Below are positions 1 to 9,441 of a stretch of 64,000 nucleotides of DNA, piece by piece. The position numbers and the translations under genes were made by a program. The number at the start of each line of letters is the position of its first letter. Position 1 is the stretch's first letter. This DNA is from WHTK01 sp963711035. GTDB lineage: Bacteria > Chloroflexota > Dehalococcoidia > DSTF01 > WHTK01. The DNA is taken from NCBI GenBank assembly GCA_963711035.1, contig CAVQCN010000001.1:496001-560000 (forward strand), read 5' to 3'. A model generated the notes under the pieces. It did not search any database. It worked only from the letters and a program-made list of their open reading frames with translations, and was not told the origin of the DNA.

Positions 1-255
1 GCACAGACGATAGGGGGTCACATGGGACCCGGCACAGGGCTACCTGTCCCGCATCTGACCTGCCGGAACGACAAATCTCAGATGCCGCAACGAGTGGTGA
101 GGCGCGCTGTCGGTGTTCGCCTGCCCGTGAGGTGGAGGAGACGACCGAAGATGAGACCGCGGGCAAGCGATGGTCGCGACGTAGCGCCGAGGCTGCGCGC
201 AACGGGCGCCAATTTGGGCGAAGGAATCAGGACGACAGCCTCGCGAGAGCCGCGC

Positions 256-261
256 TAGAGT
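256..261 (+). promoter_or_regulatory. -10-like box TAGAGT, leaderless start of adaA
   Basis: TAGAGT ends six bases before the GTG at 268 and nine before the ATG at 271, with no Shine-Dalgarno sequence between. This arrangement recurs before several genes here and suggests a leaderless transcript. No convincing -35 box is visible. Bases 1-255 show no supported gene. Confidence 0.4.
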
Positions 262-267
262 GGTCAC

Positions 268-876
268 GTGATGACCGCGACGGGTATCGACACGACCGCA
301 ACCCGCGACAGGCTGACGCCGGACGAGATGCTGGCACGCTTCATGGCGCGCGATGCTTCGTACGACGGGCGCTTCTTCGCCGGCGTGCTTACGACCGGCA
401 TCTACTGCCTGGCATCGTGCCCTGCCCGGCGTCCGCTGCCGCGCAACGTCCGCTTCTTCGACAAGGTCGAGGCGGCGCGGGAGGCCGGCCTCAGGCCCTG
501 CAAGCGCTGCTACCCGGACGACTTCGCGCACGGCATCGACCCCGTGGTGGAGCAGATCGAGGCGCTGGCAGCAGAGGTGCGCGAGACGCCGTCGCGCTTT
601 CCGGACGTGGCGTCGTTGGTGCAACGCTCCGGATACGGCGCGACGCGGCTCTTCGAGCTGTTCCGGCTGCGCTTCGGCACCACACCGGCCGCATTTCTGC
701 AGGAAGCGCGAGTCGACGCCGCGAAACGGCTGCTGGCGGAGGACAACGCGCCGGTGTGCGAGGTCGCGTACGCATCCGGTTTTCGCACGCTTTCGACGTT
801 TCACGAGAGCTTCAAGCGCGGCTGCGGCCTGACTCCGGCGGCCTATCGCGCCCAGATCAAGAGGAACGAGAGATGA
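268..876 (+). CDS. adaA: Ada-type methylphosphotriester sensor/AraC-family activator
   Basis: This 202-residue protein joins the Ada methylphosphotriester-repair domain to an AraC-type DNA-binding domain. The four zinc-ligand cysteines are C47, C51, C78 and C81 (motifs GIYCLASC and PCKRC). In Ada proteins the first of these takes a methyl group from DNA phosphotriesters and turns the protein into an activator. Residues from about 92 to 200 form the paired helix-turn-helix region. The methylguanine methyltransferase domain found in E. coli Ada is absent here but is encoded by the next gene, whose ATG overlaps this stop codon (ATGA), as in Bacillus AdaA/AdaB. The start is GTG 268 or the adjacent ATG 271. 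Confidence 0.9.
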   Translation: MMTATGIDTTATRDRLTPDEMLARFMARDASYDGRFFAGVLTTGIYCLASCPARRPLPRNVRFFDKVEAAREAGLRPCKRCYPDDFAHGIDPVVEQIEALAAEVRETPSRFPDVASLVQRSGYGATRLFELFRLRFGTTPAAFLQEARVDAAKRLLAEDNAPVCEVAYASGFRTLSTFHESFKRGCGLTPAAYRAQIKRNER

Positions 877-1397
877 CGCTGCAACTCGAGAAGCACACGA
901 AGACGCAGAGCGCCGCGATCGCGTACTGCGAGACGTTCGAGACGCCGCTGGGCGCATTCAGCCTCGCGGTCGACGAAAGAGGGGCAGTACTGGCAGCAGT
1001 GTTCGGCGATACGGAGCGCACTGGCGATATCGGGCGCAAAGCCGTCGTCGATGCGCAGCAGACGCGTGAGGCGCGCCGACAGGTCGAGGCATACTTCGCG
1101 GGCGAGCGCTGCTCCTTCAGCCTGCCGCTGGCCCCGGCCGCGACGGCGTTTCAGCAATGCTATCGAGAGGCAATGGCGCGACTCGGCTTTGGCGAGACGA
1201 CGACCTACGGGCGCCTGGCGCGTACGCTCGGGACCTCGGCGCGTGCGGCCGGCCGGGCTAACGCCACCAACCCGATCTGCTTGTTCGTGCCGTGTCATCG
1301 AGTCATCGGCACCGATGGATCGCTGACCGGCTATGCCTTCGGTCTCGACGTGAAGCAGTGGCTGCTCGACCACGAGTCGGCCATCCGATGTGAATGA
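873..1397 (+). CDS. ogt: Methylated-DNA--protein-cysteine methyltransferase
   Basis: The 174-residue protein is an O6-alkylguanine-DNA alkyltransferase, a suicide repair enzyme that moves the alkyl group to its own cysteine. The active-site motif VPCHRVIG is intact with C141, and the helix-turn-helix segment FGETTTYGRLA precedes it. Its ATG overlaps the stop of the Ada-type sensor, so the pair is translationally coupled and forms a split adaptive-response operon. The length matches Ogt/AdaB. I am confident of the function. Confidence 0.92.
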   Translation: MTLQLEKHTKTQSAAIAYCETFETPLGAFSLAVDERGAVLAAVFGDTERTGDIGRKAVVDAQQTREARRQVEAYFAGERCSFSLPLAPAATAFQQCYREAMARLGFGETTTYGRLARTLGTSARAAGRANATNPICLFVPCHRVIGTDGSLTGYAFGLDVKQWLLDHESAIRCE

Positions 1398-1430
1398 AGG
1401 ACGATCATCGGCCGAGACCGGAGTCCGCGC

Positions 1431-1436
1431 TATAGT
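1431..1436 (+). promoter_or_regulatory. -10-like box TATAGT before trmO
   Basis: TATAGT ends seven bases before the GTG codon at 1444, and no ribosome-binding site lies between. This favours a leaderless start at 1444 over the upstream in-frame GTG at 1390. Confidence 0.4.
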
Positions 1437-1443
1437 GGTCGCC

Positions 1444-1932
1444 GTGAGCGTCCGCGAATGGCTCGAACGGCATCTGGCCGGCACGAAGATCATCCCCAGC
1501 GACCCCATCAGCTACGTCCCCATCGGCGTCGTCCGTAACCACGTGCGCGAGCCGCGCCCCGACGGCTGGCAGGACGTGCGCTCGGACCTCATCCTGCGCG
1601 ACGACCTGCTCGACGCGCTGGACTCGCTCGAGGGCTTCTCGCATGTCATCGTCGTCTTTCACATGGACCAGGTGCCAGCCGAAGCGGCGCGCAATCGCGT
1701 GCCCGTCGCCGGTGTCGACCACGGTGTGCTGGCCACGCGCAGCCAGCAGCGCCCCAACCCCATCGGCGTCGCCGTCGTGCCGCTGGTGCGGCGCCGCGAC
1801 AACGTCCTGCGCGTCACCGGCCTGGACGCGACGGACGGCACGCCCGTCCTCGACGTCAAACCGTACCTGCCGCCCTACGACGCGGTGCCGGAGGCGACGA
1901 TGCCCGGCTGGGCGACCGGTCAACCGGAGTAG
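1444..1932 (+). CDS. trmO: TrmO/TsaA-type tRNA-adenine(37) N6-methyltransferase
   Basis: The 162-residue product has the TsaA/TrmO (UPF0066) signature: YVPIGVVRN near the N-terminus, GFSHVIVVFHM, then LATRSQQRPNPIGV and LDVKPYLPPYD. Family members use S-adenosylmethionine to methylate N6-threonylcarbamoyl-adenosine 37 in tRNA-Thr. An in-frame GTG at 1390 would add 18 residues lacking family features, so I prefer 1444, just after a -10-like box. The stop lies six bases before the next gene, so the two probably share a transcript. Confidence 0.85.
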   Translation: MSVREWLERHLAGTKIIPSDPISYVPIGVVRNHVREPRPDGWQDVRSDLILRDDLLDALDSLEGFSHVIVVFHMDQVPAEAARNRVPVAGVDHGVLATRSQQRPNPIGVAVVPLVRRRDNVLRVTGLDATDGTPVLDVKPYLPPYDAVPEATMPGWATGQPE

Positions 1933-1938
1933 CGCTCC

Positions 1939-2613
1939 GTGACCGCCACCCTGCCGACGGAGCAGCTCACCGCTGAGGTGCATCGCCGCCTGCTGGCGCA
2001 TTACGACGTCGATATCTGGCACTGGCGCGACGACACGCCGCCCCTCGATATCTGCCTCGGCGCCATCCTCGTGCAGCACACGGCGTGGACCAACGTCGAA
2101 CGCGCCCTCGTGCAGCTCGATGGCCTCTCGATTGCCGACATCGCTGCTCTGCCGGACGACGAGCTGGCGGCGCGCATCCGGCCGGCCGGTACGCCGCTGC
2201 CCAAGACGCGGCGACTCAAGGCCTTCGCCGCCCTCGTGCTGGACCACGGCGGCTTCGACGCGCTGTTCGCGCTGCCGGAGACGGAGCTGCGGACGAAGCT
2301 GCTTGCCACCTACGGCATCGGCCCGGAGACGGCGGACGCAATCCTGCTCTACGCGGCGCGCAAGGCGGTCGTCGTCCACGACGCCTACACGGCGCGCCTC
2401 TATCGCCGAATCGGGGCCGGGCCGCAACGTGACAGCTACGCCGCCTGGCGCGAGTGGCTCGACGTGGCCCTGCCGGACGACGGCGCCTACCGCCGCACCG
2501 ACCACGCCGCCATCGTTCTGCACTGCAAGACGACGTGCCGATCGCGGCCTCGCTGCGAGATCTGCCCGCTGCTCGACCTCTGCGACTTCGGCCGAACACG
2601 ACCCACCCGTTAG
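1939..2613 (+). CDS. Endonuclease III-related HhH-GPD DNA glycosylase, FeS type
   Basis: This 224-residue protein is a helix-hairpin-helix GPD glycosylase. The hairpin/active region reads TYGIGPETADAILLYAA followed by VVVHDAYTARLYRR, which supplies the conserved aspartate. Four C-terminal cysteines (C-x5-C-x2-C-x5-C, ending CEICPLLDLC) should bind a 4Fe-4S cluster. The catalytic lysine of E. coli Nth (GRKTA) is replaced by glutamate in GPETA, as in MagIII-like and endonuclease III-related relatives, so the substrate is probably alkylated or mismatched bases, but that is inference. GTG start with GGAG upstream. Confidence 0.82.
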   Translation: MTATLPTEQLTAEVHRRLLAHYDVDIWHWRDDTPPLDICLGAILVQHTAWTNVERALVQLDGLSIADIAALPDDELAARIRPAGTPLPKTRRLKAFAALVLDHGGFDALFALPETELRTKLLATYGIGPETADAILLYAARKAVVVHDAYTARLYRRIGAGPQRDSYAAWREWLDVALPDDGAYRRTDHAAIVLHCKTTCRSRPRCEICPLLDLCDFGRTRPTR

Positions 2614-2660
2614 AATTGGAACCGGACGGCAGGCAGCCGTTCGAGAACAGGAACTATACG

Positions 2661-2674
2661 AAGGAGGCACGCTC

Positions 2675-2677
<3 letters not shown>
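2661..2677 (+). promoter_or_regulatory. Strong Shine-Dalgarno placing a CTG start for the YchF-like gene
   Basis: AAGGAGG at 2661-2667 lies seven bases before CTG at 2675-2677. There is no in-frame ATG, GTG or TTG between the ribosome site and the P-loop sequence, so CTG is the likely initiator. A TAGAAT box at 2611-2616 may be the -10 element. Confidence 0.6.
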
Positions 2678-3760
<1,083 letters not shown>

Positions 3761-3788
3761 CCGTCGCCCTGGCGGCGAGGCGGACTCG

Positions 3789-4076
3789 CTACATCGACTG
3801 CATACCTTTCGCCAGGTCCTCGGCGTTCATCGCCGGCGTCAACTCGATAGTCGCGCCCAATTCGATGAGCAGCGGCTCACAGATCGCGGGGACCTGCGAC
3901 TGGTCCGTCAGATCGAAAACGACGTAGCCACAGCGCTGACCGTCCTTGAAGGAGAAATAGGCGGCCTCAGGGTGGACTTTCTCCATGAGTGCCTGGATCG
4001 TCTTGGGCAACTGTCCCGACTGCACCGCTGCAGCACCCTTTGCGTTGTCGACCTGAACCGTCATCAACATTCTCAT
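3789..4076 (-). CDS. Small hypothetical protein (95 aa)
   Basis: This 95-residue soluble protein starts MRMLMTVQVDNAKGAAAV and contains HPEAAYFSFKDGQRCGYVVFDLTD. Its alternating beta-alpha pattern and size resemble small ferredoxin-fold dimeric proteins such as DUF3303-like ones, but I do not recognise a specific family. An AGAGG ribosome site lies about ten bases before the ATG. It converges with the YchF-like gene 28 bases away and looks monocistronic. Confidence 0.65.
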   Translation of the reverse strand: MRMLMTVQVDNAKGAAAVQSGQLPKTIQALMEKVHPEAAYFSFKDGQRCGYVVFDLTDQSQVPAICEPLLIELGATIELTPAMNAEDLAKGMQSM

Positions 4077-4252
4077 TACTGAACGCCTCTTCTAGATATT
4101 CTGCTCACCTGAACGGCCTCAGTGTAGCCGGGCCCATCGAAGAGCGGTAGAGAATTTCCCAGAGTACTGAGCACTCTTACGAAAATATGAGAACCCAGGT
4201 CAGGGCAGCGGTCCTCCTCCGCTCAGCGACGATCGCGTAGTACGCTGCGCCC

Positions 4253-5596
4253 ATGAACCACATCGAGACCGAGTTCGTCCGCAAGCACCCCGGCTCCGAA
4301 CGGCTGGCCCGCGAGGCGCGCACCTACTTCCCCAGCGGCGTCACCCACGACAGCCGCTTCCTGCGCCCCTTCCCGCTCTACGTCGACCGTGCCGAGGGCA
4401 GCCGCAAGTGGGACGTGGACGGCAACGAGCTCATCGACTTCGTCATGGGCCACGGCGCGCTACTCCTCGGCCACGGCCACCCGGCGGTGGTCGAGGCGGC
4501 GCAGCGCCAGATGACGCGCGGCACCCACTACGGCGCCTCGCACGCGCTCGAGATCGAGTGGGCGAAGTGGGTGACGGAGCTCGTGCCCTCGGTCGACAAG
4601 GTGCGCTTCCACAGCTCCGGCACGGAAGCGACGATGATGGCGATCCGCCTGGCGCGCGGCTTCACCGGACGCAGCCACCTGATCAAGTTCGAGAATCACT
4701 TCCACGGCTGGCACGATGTCGTCTCCGGCGCCAACCTGCCCGACCAGGAGACGCCGTTCGCCTTTGGCGTGGCGCGTGAGCTGATGGAGACACTACACGT
4801 GCTGCCCGCCGGCAACGTCGACGCCGTAGCCCGCACGATCCGCGAGGACCCCGAGATCGCCGCCGTGATCATCGAGCCGACCGGCGCCCATTACGGTGAG
4901 GAGCCCATCCTGCCCTCGTTTCTGCACGAGCTGCGCGAGGTCACGGCCGAAAGCGGCGTCGTCCTCATTTTTGACGAGGTCGTCACCGGCTTCCGCGTCT
5001 CTGACGGTGGCGTGCAGAAGCGCTACGACGTCCTGCCCGACCTGACGACGATGGCGAAGATCGTCGCGGGCGGCCTGCCCGGCGGCGCCGTGGGCGGCAA
5101 CGCCTCGATCATGTCGGTGCTGGACCTGCGCGACGAAGAGCGCGTCACCGACGGCCGCATCTACCACCCCGGCACCTTCAACGCGAACCCGTTGTCGGCT
5201 GCTGCCGCGACCGCCGCACTGCCACTCGTGAAAGCCGGCGCGCCCGCGGCTGCCGAGGCGCTGGCCGCGCCCCTCGTGCGAGGCATCAACCGCGCTCTGG
5301 ACGACGCGAAAGTGCCCGGCTCCGCCTGGTGCCACGCCTCGATCGTCCACTTCACGCTGGGCCAACCCTGCCACCGCCCGGACGGCATCGAATGGGACAC
5401 GACGGAGCAGCCGCCCTTGCCCGACCCGGCGCTACTCGCCAACCTGACGCAGGCCATGATCAACCGCGGCGTGCACCTCATGGGCGCCGGCAACGCCGCC
5501 TTCGTCTCCAGCGTCCACACGCCGCAGGAAATCGATAGCGCCGTCGAGGCGTTCGCGGGCGTGCTGAGGGACCTGAAGGCAGACGGGCTCGTATAA
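4253..5596 (+). CDS. Class III PLP aminotransferase, glutamate-1-semialdehyde mutase-like
   Basis: The 447-residue protein is a fold-type I, class III PLP enzyme. D241 in VLIFDEVVTGFR should contact the pyridine nitrogen and K269 in TTMAKIVAGGLPGG should form the Schiff base. SSGTEATMMAIRLAR is the phosphate-binding loop. The closest named relatives are HemL and other aspartate-aminotransferase-family proteins, but no haem genes are nearby, so the true substrate may be another amino acid or amine. A TAGTAC box nine bases before the ATG suggests a leaderless start. Confidence 0.82.
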   Translation: MNHIETEFVRKHPGSERLAREARTYFPSGVTHDSRFLRPFPLYVDRAEGSRKWDVDGNELIDFVMGHGALLLGHGHPAVVEAAQRQMTRGTHYGASHALEIEWAKWVTELVPSVDKVRFHSSGTEATMMAIRLARGFTGRSHLIKFENHFHGWHDVVSGANLPDQETPFAFGVARELMETLHVLPAGNVDAVARTIREDPEIAAVIIEPTGAHYGEEPILPSFLHELREVTAESGVVLIFDEVVTGFRVSDGGVQKRYDVLPDLTTMAKIVAGGLPGGAVGGNASIMSVLDLRDEERVTDGRIYHPGTFNANPLSAAAATAALPLVKAGAPAAAEALAAPLVRGINRALDDAKVPGSAWCHASIVHFTLGQPCHRPDGIEWDTTEQPPLPDPALLANLTQAMINRGVHLMGAGNAAFVSSVHTPQEIDSAVEAFAGVLRDLKADGLV

Positions 5597-5611
5597 CAGA
5601 GATGAGCCGTT

Positions 5612-5638
5612 TAGGGACGGGCTAAAGCCTCGTCCCTA
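5612..5638. repeat. Palindromic repeat of the TAGGGACG...CGTCCCTA type
   Basis: TAGGGACG at 5612-5619 pairs with CGTCCCTA at 5631-5638, and the inside GGC/GCC extends the hairpin. A related palindrome lies at 18047-18070. It follows the aminotransferase stop but has no T-tract, so it looks more like a dispersed palindromic element than a standard terminator. The rest of 5639-5813 shows nothing I recognise. Confidence 0.5.
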
Positions 5639-5813
5639 GGTTTCTCTGGGTGATCACGGTATCTGGTTAGACGATGGCTGCCCTTCGAGAGCCTCAGGGT
5701 GAGCGGTTAAGCCAGCTTCTTTGTCCTCGCGCATACGTCGCAAGGCTCTTCGAGGACGGAACGTCGTAGCCCCTCTCCGAAATCGGAGAGGGGTGGCGAC
5801 AGCCGGGGTGAGG

Positions 5814-6503
5814 TCACAGCAACGACGGCTGCGGCGTCAGGCAGTCGGGATCGTCATTCTTGACGGAGTTGACTCGCGGCGAAACGGGCGTCGCCATCAG
5901 CAGCTCCTCAGGCGCGGGCACCAGCAGCGATTGCAGCTTCTCCATATCGGTCTCGTCCCGGTAGAGCCATTCGTCGACGGCGTCATCAGGCAGGATGACG
6001 GGCATGCGGTCGTGCACCTCGGCGGCGAGGCGGTTGGCGTCGGTCGTGATGATCGTGAAGGTACGCTGCCAGACGTTGGGCTCCGGCCGCCACGACTCGT
6101 AGAGGCCGGCGAAGAGCAGCAGGCGGCCGTCGGAACGGTGGTACCAGATGGGACGGCGGTTCTCCTTGGCGCCGGTCCACTCGAAGTACCCGTCGGCGGG
6201 CACGACGCAGCGCCGCGTGGCGAATGCGTCGCGGAAGGCAGGCGATGTCTTCAGCGACTCGGAGCGAGCGTTGATCTGGGCGGCGGCGCGCTTGGCGTCC
6301 TTGGCCCAGGTGTTGACCAGCCCCCATTTCGCCGGCAGCACCTCGCGGTCCTCGTAGTGCAGGCGCATGATCCAGTGCGGGTCGGTGGGCGCGATGTTGA
6401 AGCGCGGTTTGTAGACGTCGGCGGGCAGCTGCTCTACGGGCACGCCCAGCTCATCGGCCAGGCGCTGGCTGTCCCGGTAGGTCAGGGTGAAACGGCCGCA
6501 CAT
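5814..6503 (-). CDS. SOS response-associated peptidase family (SRAP/YedK-HMCES)
   Basis: The 229-residue protein begins MCGRFTLTY, so removal of methionine exposes the conserved Cys2 that forms thiazolidine crosslinks with abasic sites in single-stranded DNA. Family motifs PRFNIAPTD, AKWGLVNTW, INARSES, RRCVVPADGYFEW, FAGLYE, FTIITTDAN and VHDRMPVIL follow in order, including the active-site glutamate (GYFEW) and histidine (HDRMP). The start is fixed by the invariant MCG and by a TACACT box six bases upstream. Confidence 0.93.
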   Translation of the reverse strand: MCGRFTLTYRDSQRLADELGVPVEQLPADVYKPRFNIAPTDPHWIMRLHYEDREVLPAKWGLVNTWAKDAKRAAAQINARSESLKTSPAFRDAFATRRCVVPADGYFEWTGAKENRRPIWYHRSDGRLLLFAGLYESWRPEPNVWQRTFTIITTDANRLAAEVHDRMPVILPDDAVDEWLYRDETDMEKLQSLLVPAPEELLMATPVSPRVNSVKNDDPDCLTPQPSLL

Positions 6504-6509
6504 GGGTCG

Positions 6510-6515
6510 AGTGTA
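6510..6515 (-). promoter_or_regulatory. -10-like box TACACT before the SRAP gene
   Basis: Read leftward, TACACT ends six bases before the ATG at 6503 with no ribosome site between. Because MCGRF fixes this start, it is the best-supported leaderless candidate in the window. Confidence 0.5.
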
Positions 6516-6744
6516 GCGCAGCGATGGTCCCGAGCATGAAGAAGCGCCGGCCCCCAACGAACCGGCGCTCCGACAAACCACCGGCGTACTGGCGGGTAAT
6601 TGCCGGTGTCTGTGCTCCCCCATAGTCGACGCTCGGCGCGAGGCCGCAAATCGGGGAATACCCTGATTTCTCGATGTGCAGGGGTTGCCGAGCGGCACGA
6701 AATCGTCCATATATAGGGGAACGCCGCCAAGAGCTGCCTCGCTT

Positions 6745-7545
6745 ATGGACGAATTGGAATCCAGGGTCGCTGCCCTCCGAGGCAGCATTGCTTCCGGGCT
6801 GCAGGCGCTGCCGCGCAGTACCCTCGAGCGCGAAGCGGACGACCTCATCGACCTCTTCTACGACGACATCGGCACGATCAAGCAGATATCGCTGCGCAGC
6901 CTCTTCGACCTCTTCCTGATCAAGGTGTTGTATCTCGGCCGCGGCGTACGCGACATGAGCATGCTCGACTACCTCTCGGACATGCTCACGCGCTTCCTGC
7001 TGGCGCGAGAGCTGATGCGCTTCAACGTGCGCTACGACTTCCTGTATTCGTTACTGGAGGAGATCAACGACCGGCAGCGCTTTCAGAACCTGTTCGAGGC
7101 CTGCCGTCAGTTGGGCGACAACGCCCTCTTCGTGACAGGCATCTTCCCGGAGCCGCGACCTGGACGGCGACGCCGCGGCTGGCATCGACCGCGCTTCGAC
7201 CGAACGCATTTTATGGAACTGGGGCGCAGGTACTACCGCCTGGCGGCGGAAGAGGAGCTTGCCGAGGTCGTGGGCCAGCGGGCCGTGCTGCAGAACCTGG
7301 CCGATCACTTCTCGTTCTACATGGAAGCGCTGACGGAGCTGAGCCAGCGCTACGTCCTGGGCTTCGATATGGATGTCATCGCCAACAAGATGCTGGATGC
7401 CTTCAATCGCTACCGGCAGACAGGGGATCCCGCGGACATGGAGACAGCGCGCAAGTACGCCGCGCTGCTCAAGATCGAGCGGGACTTCCCGGCGCGACGC
7501 TATCCGCGTGCCGTGCCGCTGCTGGACGCCCCGCCCGATCTCTAG
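6745..7545 (+). CDS. Hypothetical helical protein (266 aa)
   Basis: I do not recognise this family. The protein is largely helical and rich in Leu, Arg and Glu, with a basic linker PGRRRRGWHRPRFDR near residue 160. It has no signal peptide or membrane segment and no clear catalytic motif. The start chosen is the ATG at 6745 (MDELESRVAALRG); an upstream in-frame ATG at 6676 adds 23 low-complexity residues. It converges with the zinc-ribbon gene, the stops being only a few bases apart. Confidence 0.65.
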   Translation: MDELESRVAALRGSIASGLQALPRSTLEREADDLIDLFYDDIGTIKQISLRSLFDLFLIKVLYLGRGVRDMSMLDYLSDMLTRFLLARELMRFNVRYDFLYSLLEEINDRQRFQNLFEACRQLGDNALFVTGIFPEPRPGRRRRGWHRPRFDRTHFMELGRRYYRLAAEEELAEVVGQRAVLQNLADHFSFYMEALTELSQRYVLGFDMDVIANKMLDAFNRYRQTGDPADMETARKYAALLKIERDFPARRYPRAVPLLDAPPDL

Positions 7546-7547
7546 AC

Positions 7548-7787
7548 TCAGGCCACCTTCGCCACCTGGCGCTCGTTGATCGAGGTCAGGGCGACGGCGA
7601 GCTCGGCATTCGATATTTTCAGCGAGCTGCCGCGGCTGGCATCGTCGAGCTCGGCCGGCTCGATGACACGGCTGGGCGCGCGACGGCCGCACTGCAGGCA
7701 GGCAAGGTCTTCATCCTCGTCCAGCATGAGGTCACCGCCGCAACGTGGGCAGGCCTTGAGGTAAAAGTGACCGTTGATAGACTTCAT
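7548..7787 (-). CDS. Small zinc-ribbon protein
   Basis: This 79-residue protein has a CPRC...CLQC zinc ribbon at about residues 13-33 followed by an acidic tail. The ribbon closely resembles that of the 58-residue protein at 12402 (shared pattern C-x2-C-x-GDL, acidic stretch, C-x-QCGRRA), so they are paralogues. AAGGG lies upstream of the ATG. Such proteins often bind nucleic acid or partner enzymes, but no function can be assigned. Confidence 0.7.
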   Translation of the reverse strand: MKSINGHFYLKACPRCGGDLMLDEDEDLACLQCGRRAPSRVIEPAELDDASRGSSLKISNAELAVALTSINERQVAKVA

Positions 7788-8016
7788 TCGATATTCCCTT
7801 GTCCCAAAGCGGTATTGCGTTATCAGCGAAGTCAAGGTACCGCTCCAAGCGAACGTAGGCAGGAGCATAGCGGCCCTGTCTTGCGGCGCCATCCGTACCA
7901 ACCCCTAAGGGAGTTTCCGCACGCCGGAAGGGCCGATCGGCACTGCGGCGAAGAGCCCTTGTGCACTCGCTCAGCCATGCCGGGTCCCAGACAATAGTTC
8001 ATCGGAAACTGGGGTC

Positions 8017-9441
8017 ATGGATTCGACGGAACTAGCACAACAACAGCAGGACAGACAAACCCTCGAGCGGCTGAGCTGGCTGGCCATCGTTATGCCGGCT
8101 TTGTTCTTGCTTGCCTTGCTCGCGCTCGTGGACGTCGTCGTCATGGAAGTGCTGCCGCGGCCATGGGCCCTGGTCTTCGCCTTCGTGGCCGGCGCCGCCG
8201 GTATCGTCATCTTCTCCCGGGCCATGTTCTCGGCGATCGAGAAGCTGCAGAGCCGCCTGCATGAGCAAAACCGCGACCTGGAGCGGCACACGCGGCAACT
8301 GCTTGCCCTGTGGGAGGCTGGTGATCAAATCGCGGCGCAGAACGACCTCGCTTCCGTTCTGCAAAACGTCGTCGACTCCAGCCGGGAGCTGGTAAACGCG
8401 CGCTACGGCGCCATCGCCGTTCTGGATGACGGCGCGATTAAACACTTCGTGACCTCGGGCATGACCGAGGAGGAACGTGAGGCGATCGGCAACCCGCCGG
8501 AGGGCAAAGGCCTGATCGGTCACCTGTTGGAGATGGCCAGACCTTATCGCACCGCCGACATGGCCTCGGACCCACACGCGGTTGGCTTCCCGCCCCGCCA
8601 TCCTGAGATGCACAGCCTCCTCGGCGTGCCCGTCATCCACGCAGACGAATCGATCGGCAACATCTACCTCACCGAGAAGACAGCCGGCGAATTCACTGCC
8701 GAGGATGAAGAGATCGTGAGCCGCTTCGCCGTGCAGGCCGCCATCGCCATTGAAAAGGCGCGCCTCAACAGCCAGATCGAGGAAGTCGCGGTACTGGAGG
8801 ATCGCGAGCGCATCGCCATGGAGCTGCACGACGGCACCATCCAGGCGCTCTACGGCGTCGGCCTGCGCATCGAGGACTGCCTGGAGCGGCTCGAAGCGGA
8901 ACCGCAGGCGGTGCGCGAGGACCTGGACACCTCGATCGAGAGCCTGAACACGATCATCCGTGACATCCGCCGCTACATCTTTGACCTGCGTCCCGGCGAC
9001 TTCAGCCGCCAGGGATTGCAGCAGGCCCTGCGAGAACTGCTGCAAGACCTCAGCATCAACACGCTGATGACGACCGAACTGAAAGTTGTGGAAGCCGCCG
9101 ACGGACTCGACCCAACCGCCCTGCTCTCCGAACAACAGTCGCAGGACGTCTACGAAATGGCCCAGGAGGCGATGAACAACATCCGCCAGCACTCGCGGGC
9201 CCACAACGTCTACGCCGAGATCGGCATCCAGGATGGCAGCTTCTGGCTGCGCATCGTCGACGACGGCATCGGCCTCGCGAACAAGGGAGACGGCATCGGA
9301 GACGGCATCGCCGGTGGCATCACCCGGATGACCGAACGCGCCCATGAACTTCAGGGCAAGCTTATACTTGCGGCCGGGGACGAAGGCGGCACATCATTAA
9401 CCGTGCAGATCCCGGTAGCCTCGGAGAAAGAACATGTCTAA
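8017..9441 (+). CDS. Membrane GAF-domain sensor histidine kinase, NarX/DevS-like
   Basis: The 474-residue kinase has two membrane helices at about residues 21-44 and 50-67, a short coiled segment, a GAF domain at about 95-245, and a HisKA_3/HATPase module. The phosphorylated histidine is H271 in RIAMELHDGTIQ. The ATPase N-box is AQEAMNNIRQH and the G1 box is DDGIGL. The ATG of the response regulator lies eight bases inside its 3' end, so the two are coupled. GAF-HisKA_3 kinases beside NarL-type regulators often sense redox or gas ligands (DevS/DosT), but no haem ligand can be assigned. Confidence 0.9.
   Translation: MDSTELAQQQQDRQTLERLSWLAIVMPALFLLALLALVDVVVMEVLPRPWALVFAFVAGAAGIVIFSRAMFSAIEKLQSRLHEQNRDLERHTRQLLALWEAGDQIAAQNDLASVLQNVVDSSRELVNARYGAIAVLDDGAIKHFVTSGMTEEEREAIGNPPEGKGLIGHLLEMARPYRTADMASDPHAVGFPPRHPEMHSLLGVPVIHADESIGNIYLTEKTAGEFTAEDEEIVSRFAVQAAIAIEKARLNSQIEEVAVLEDRERIAMELHDGTIQALYGVGLRIEDCLERLEAEPQAVREDLDTSIESLNTIIRDIRRYIFDLRPGDFSRQGLQQALRELLQDLSINTLMTTELKVVEAADGLDPTALLSEQQSQDVYEMAQEAMNNIRQHSRAHNVYAEIGIQDGSFWLRIVDDGIGLANKGDGIGDGIAGGITRMTERAHELQGKLILAAGDEGGTSLTVQIPVASEKEHV

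Noticed and set aside
40..957. Long leftward open frame over adaA
   Set aside because: It is the high-G+C antisense shadow of the clearly recognised rightward gene.
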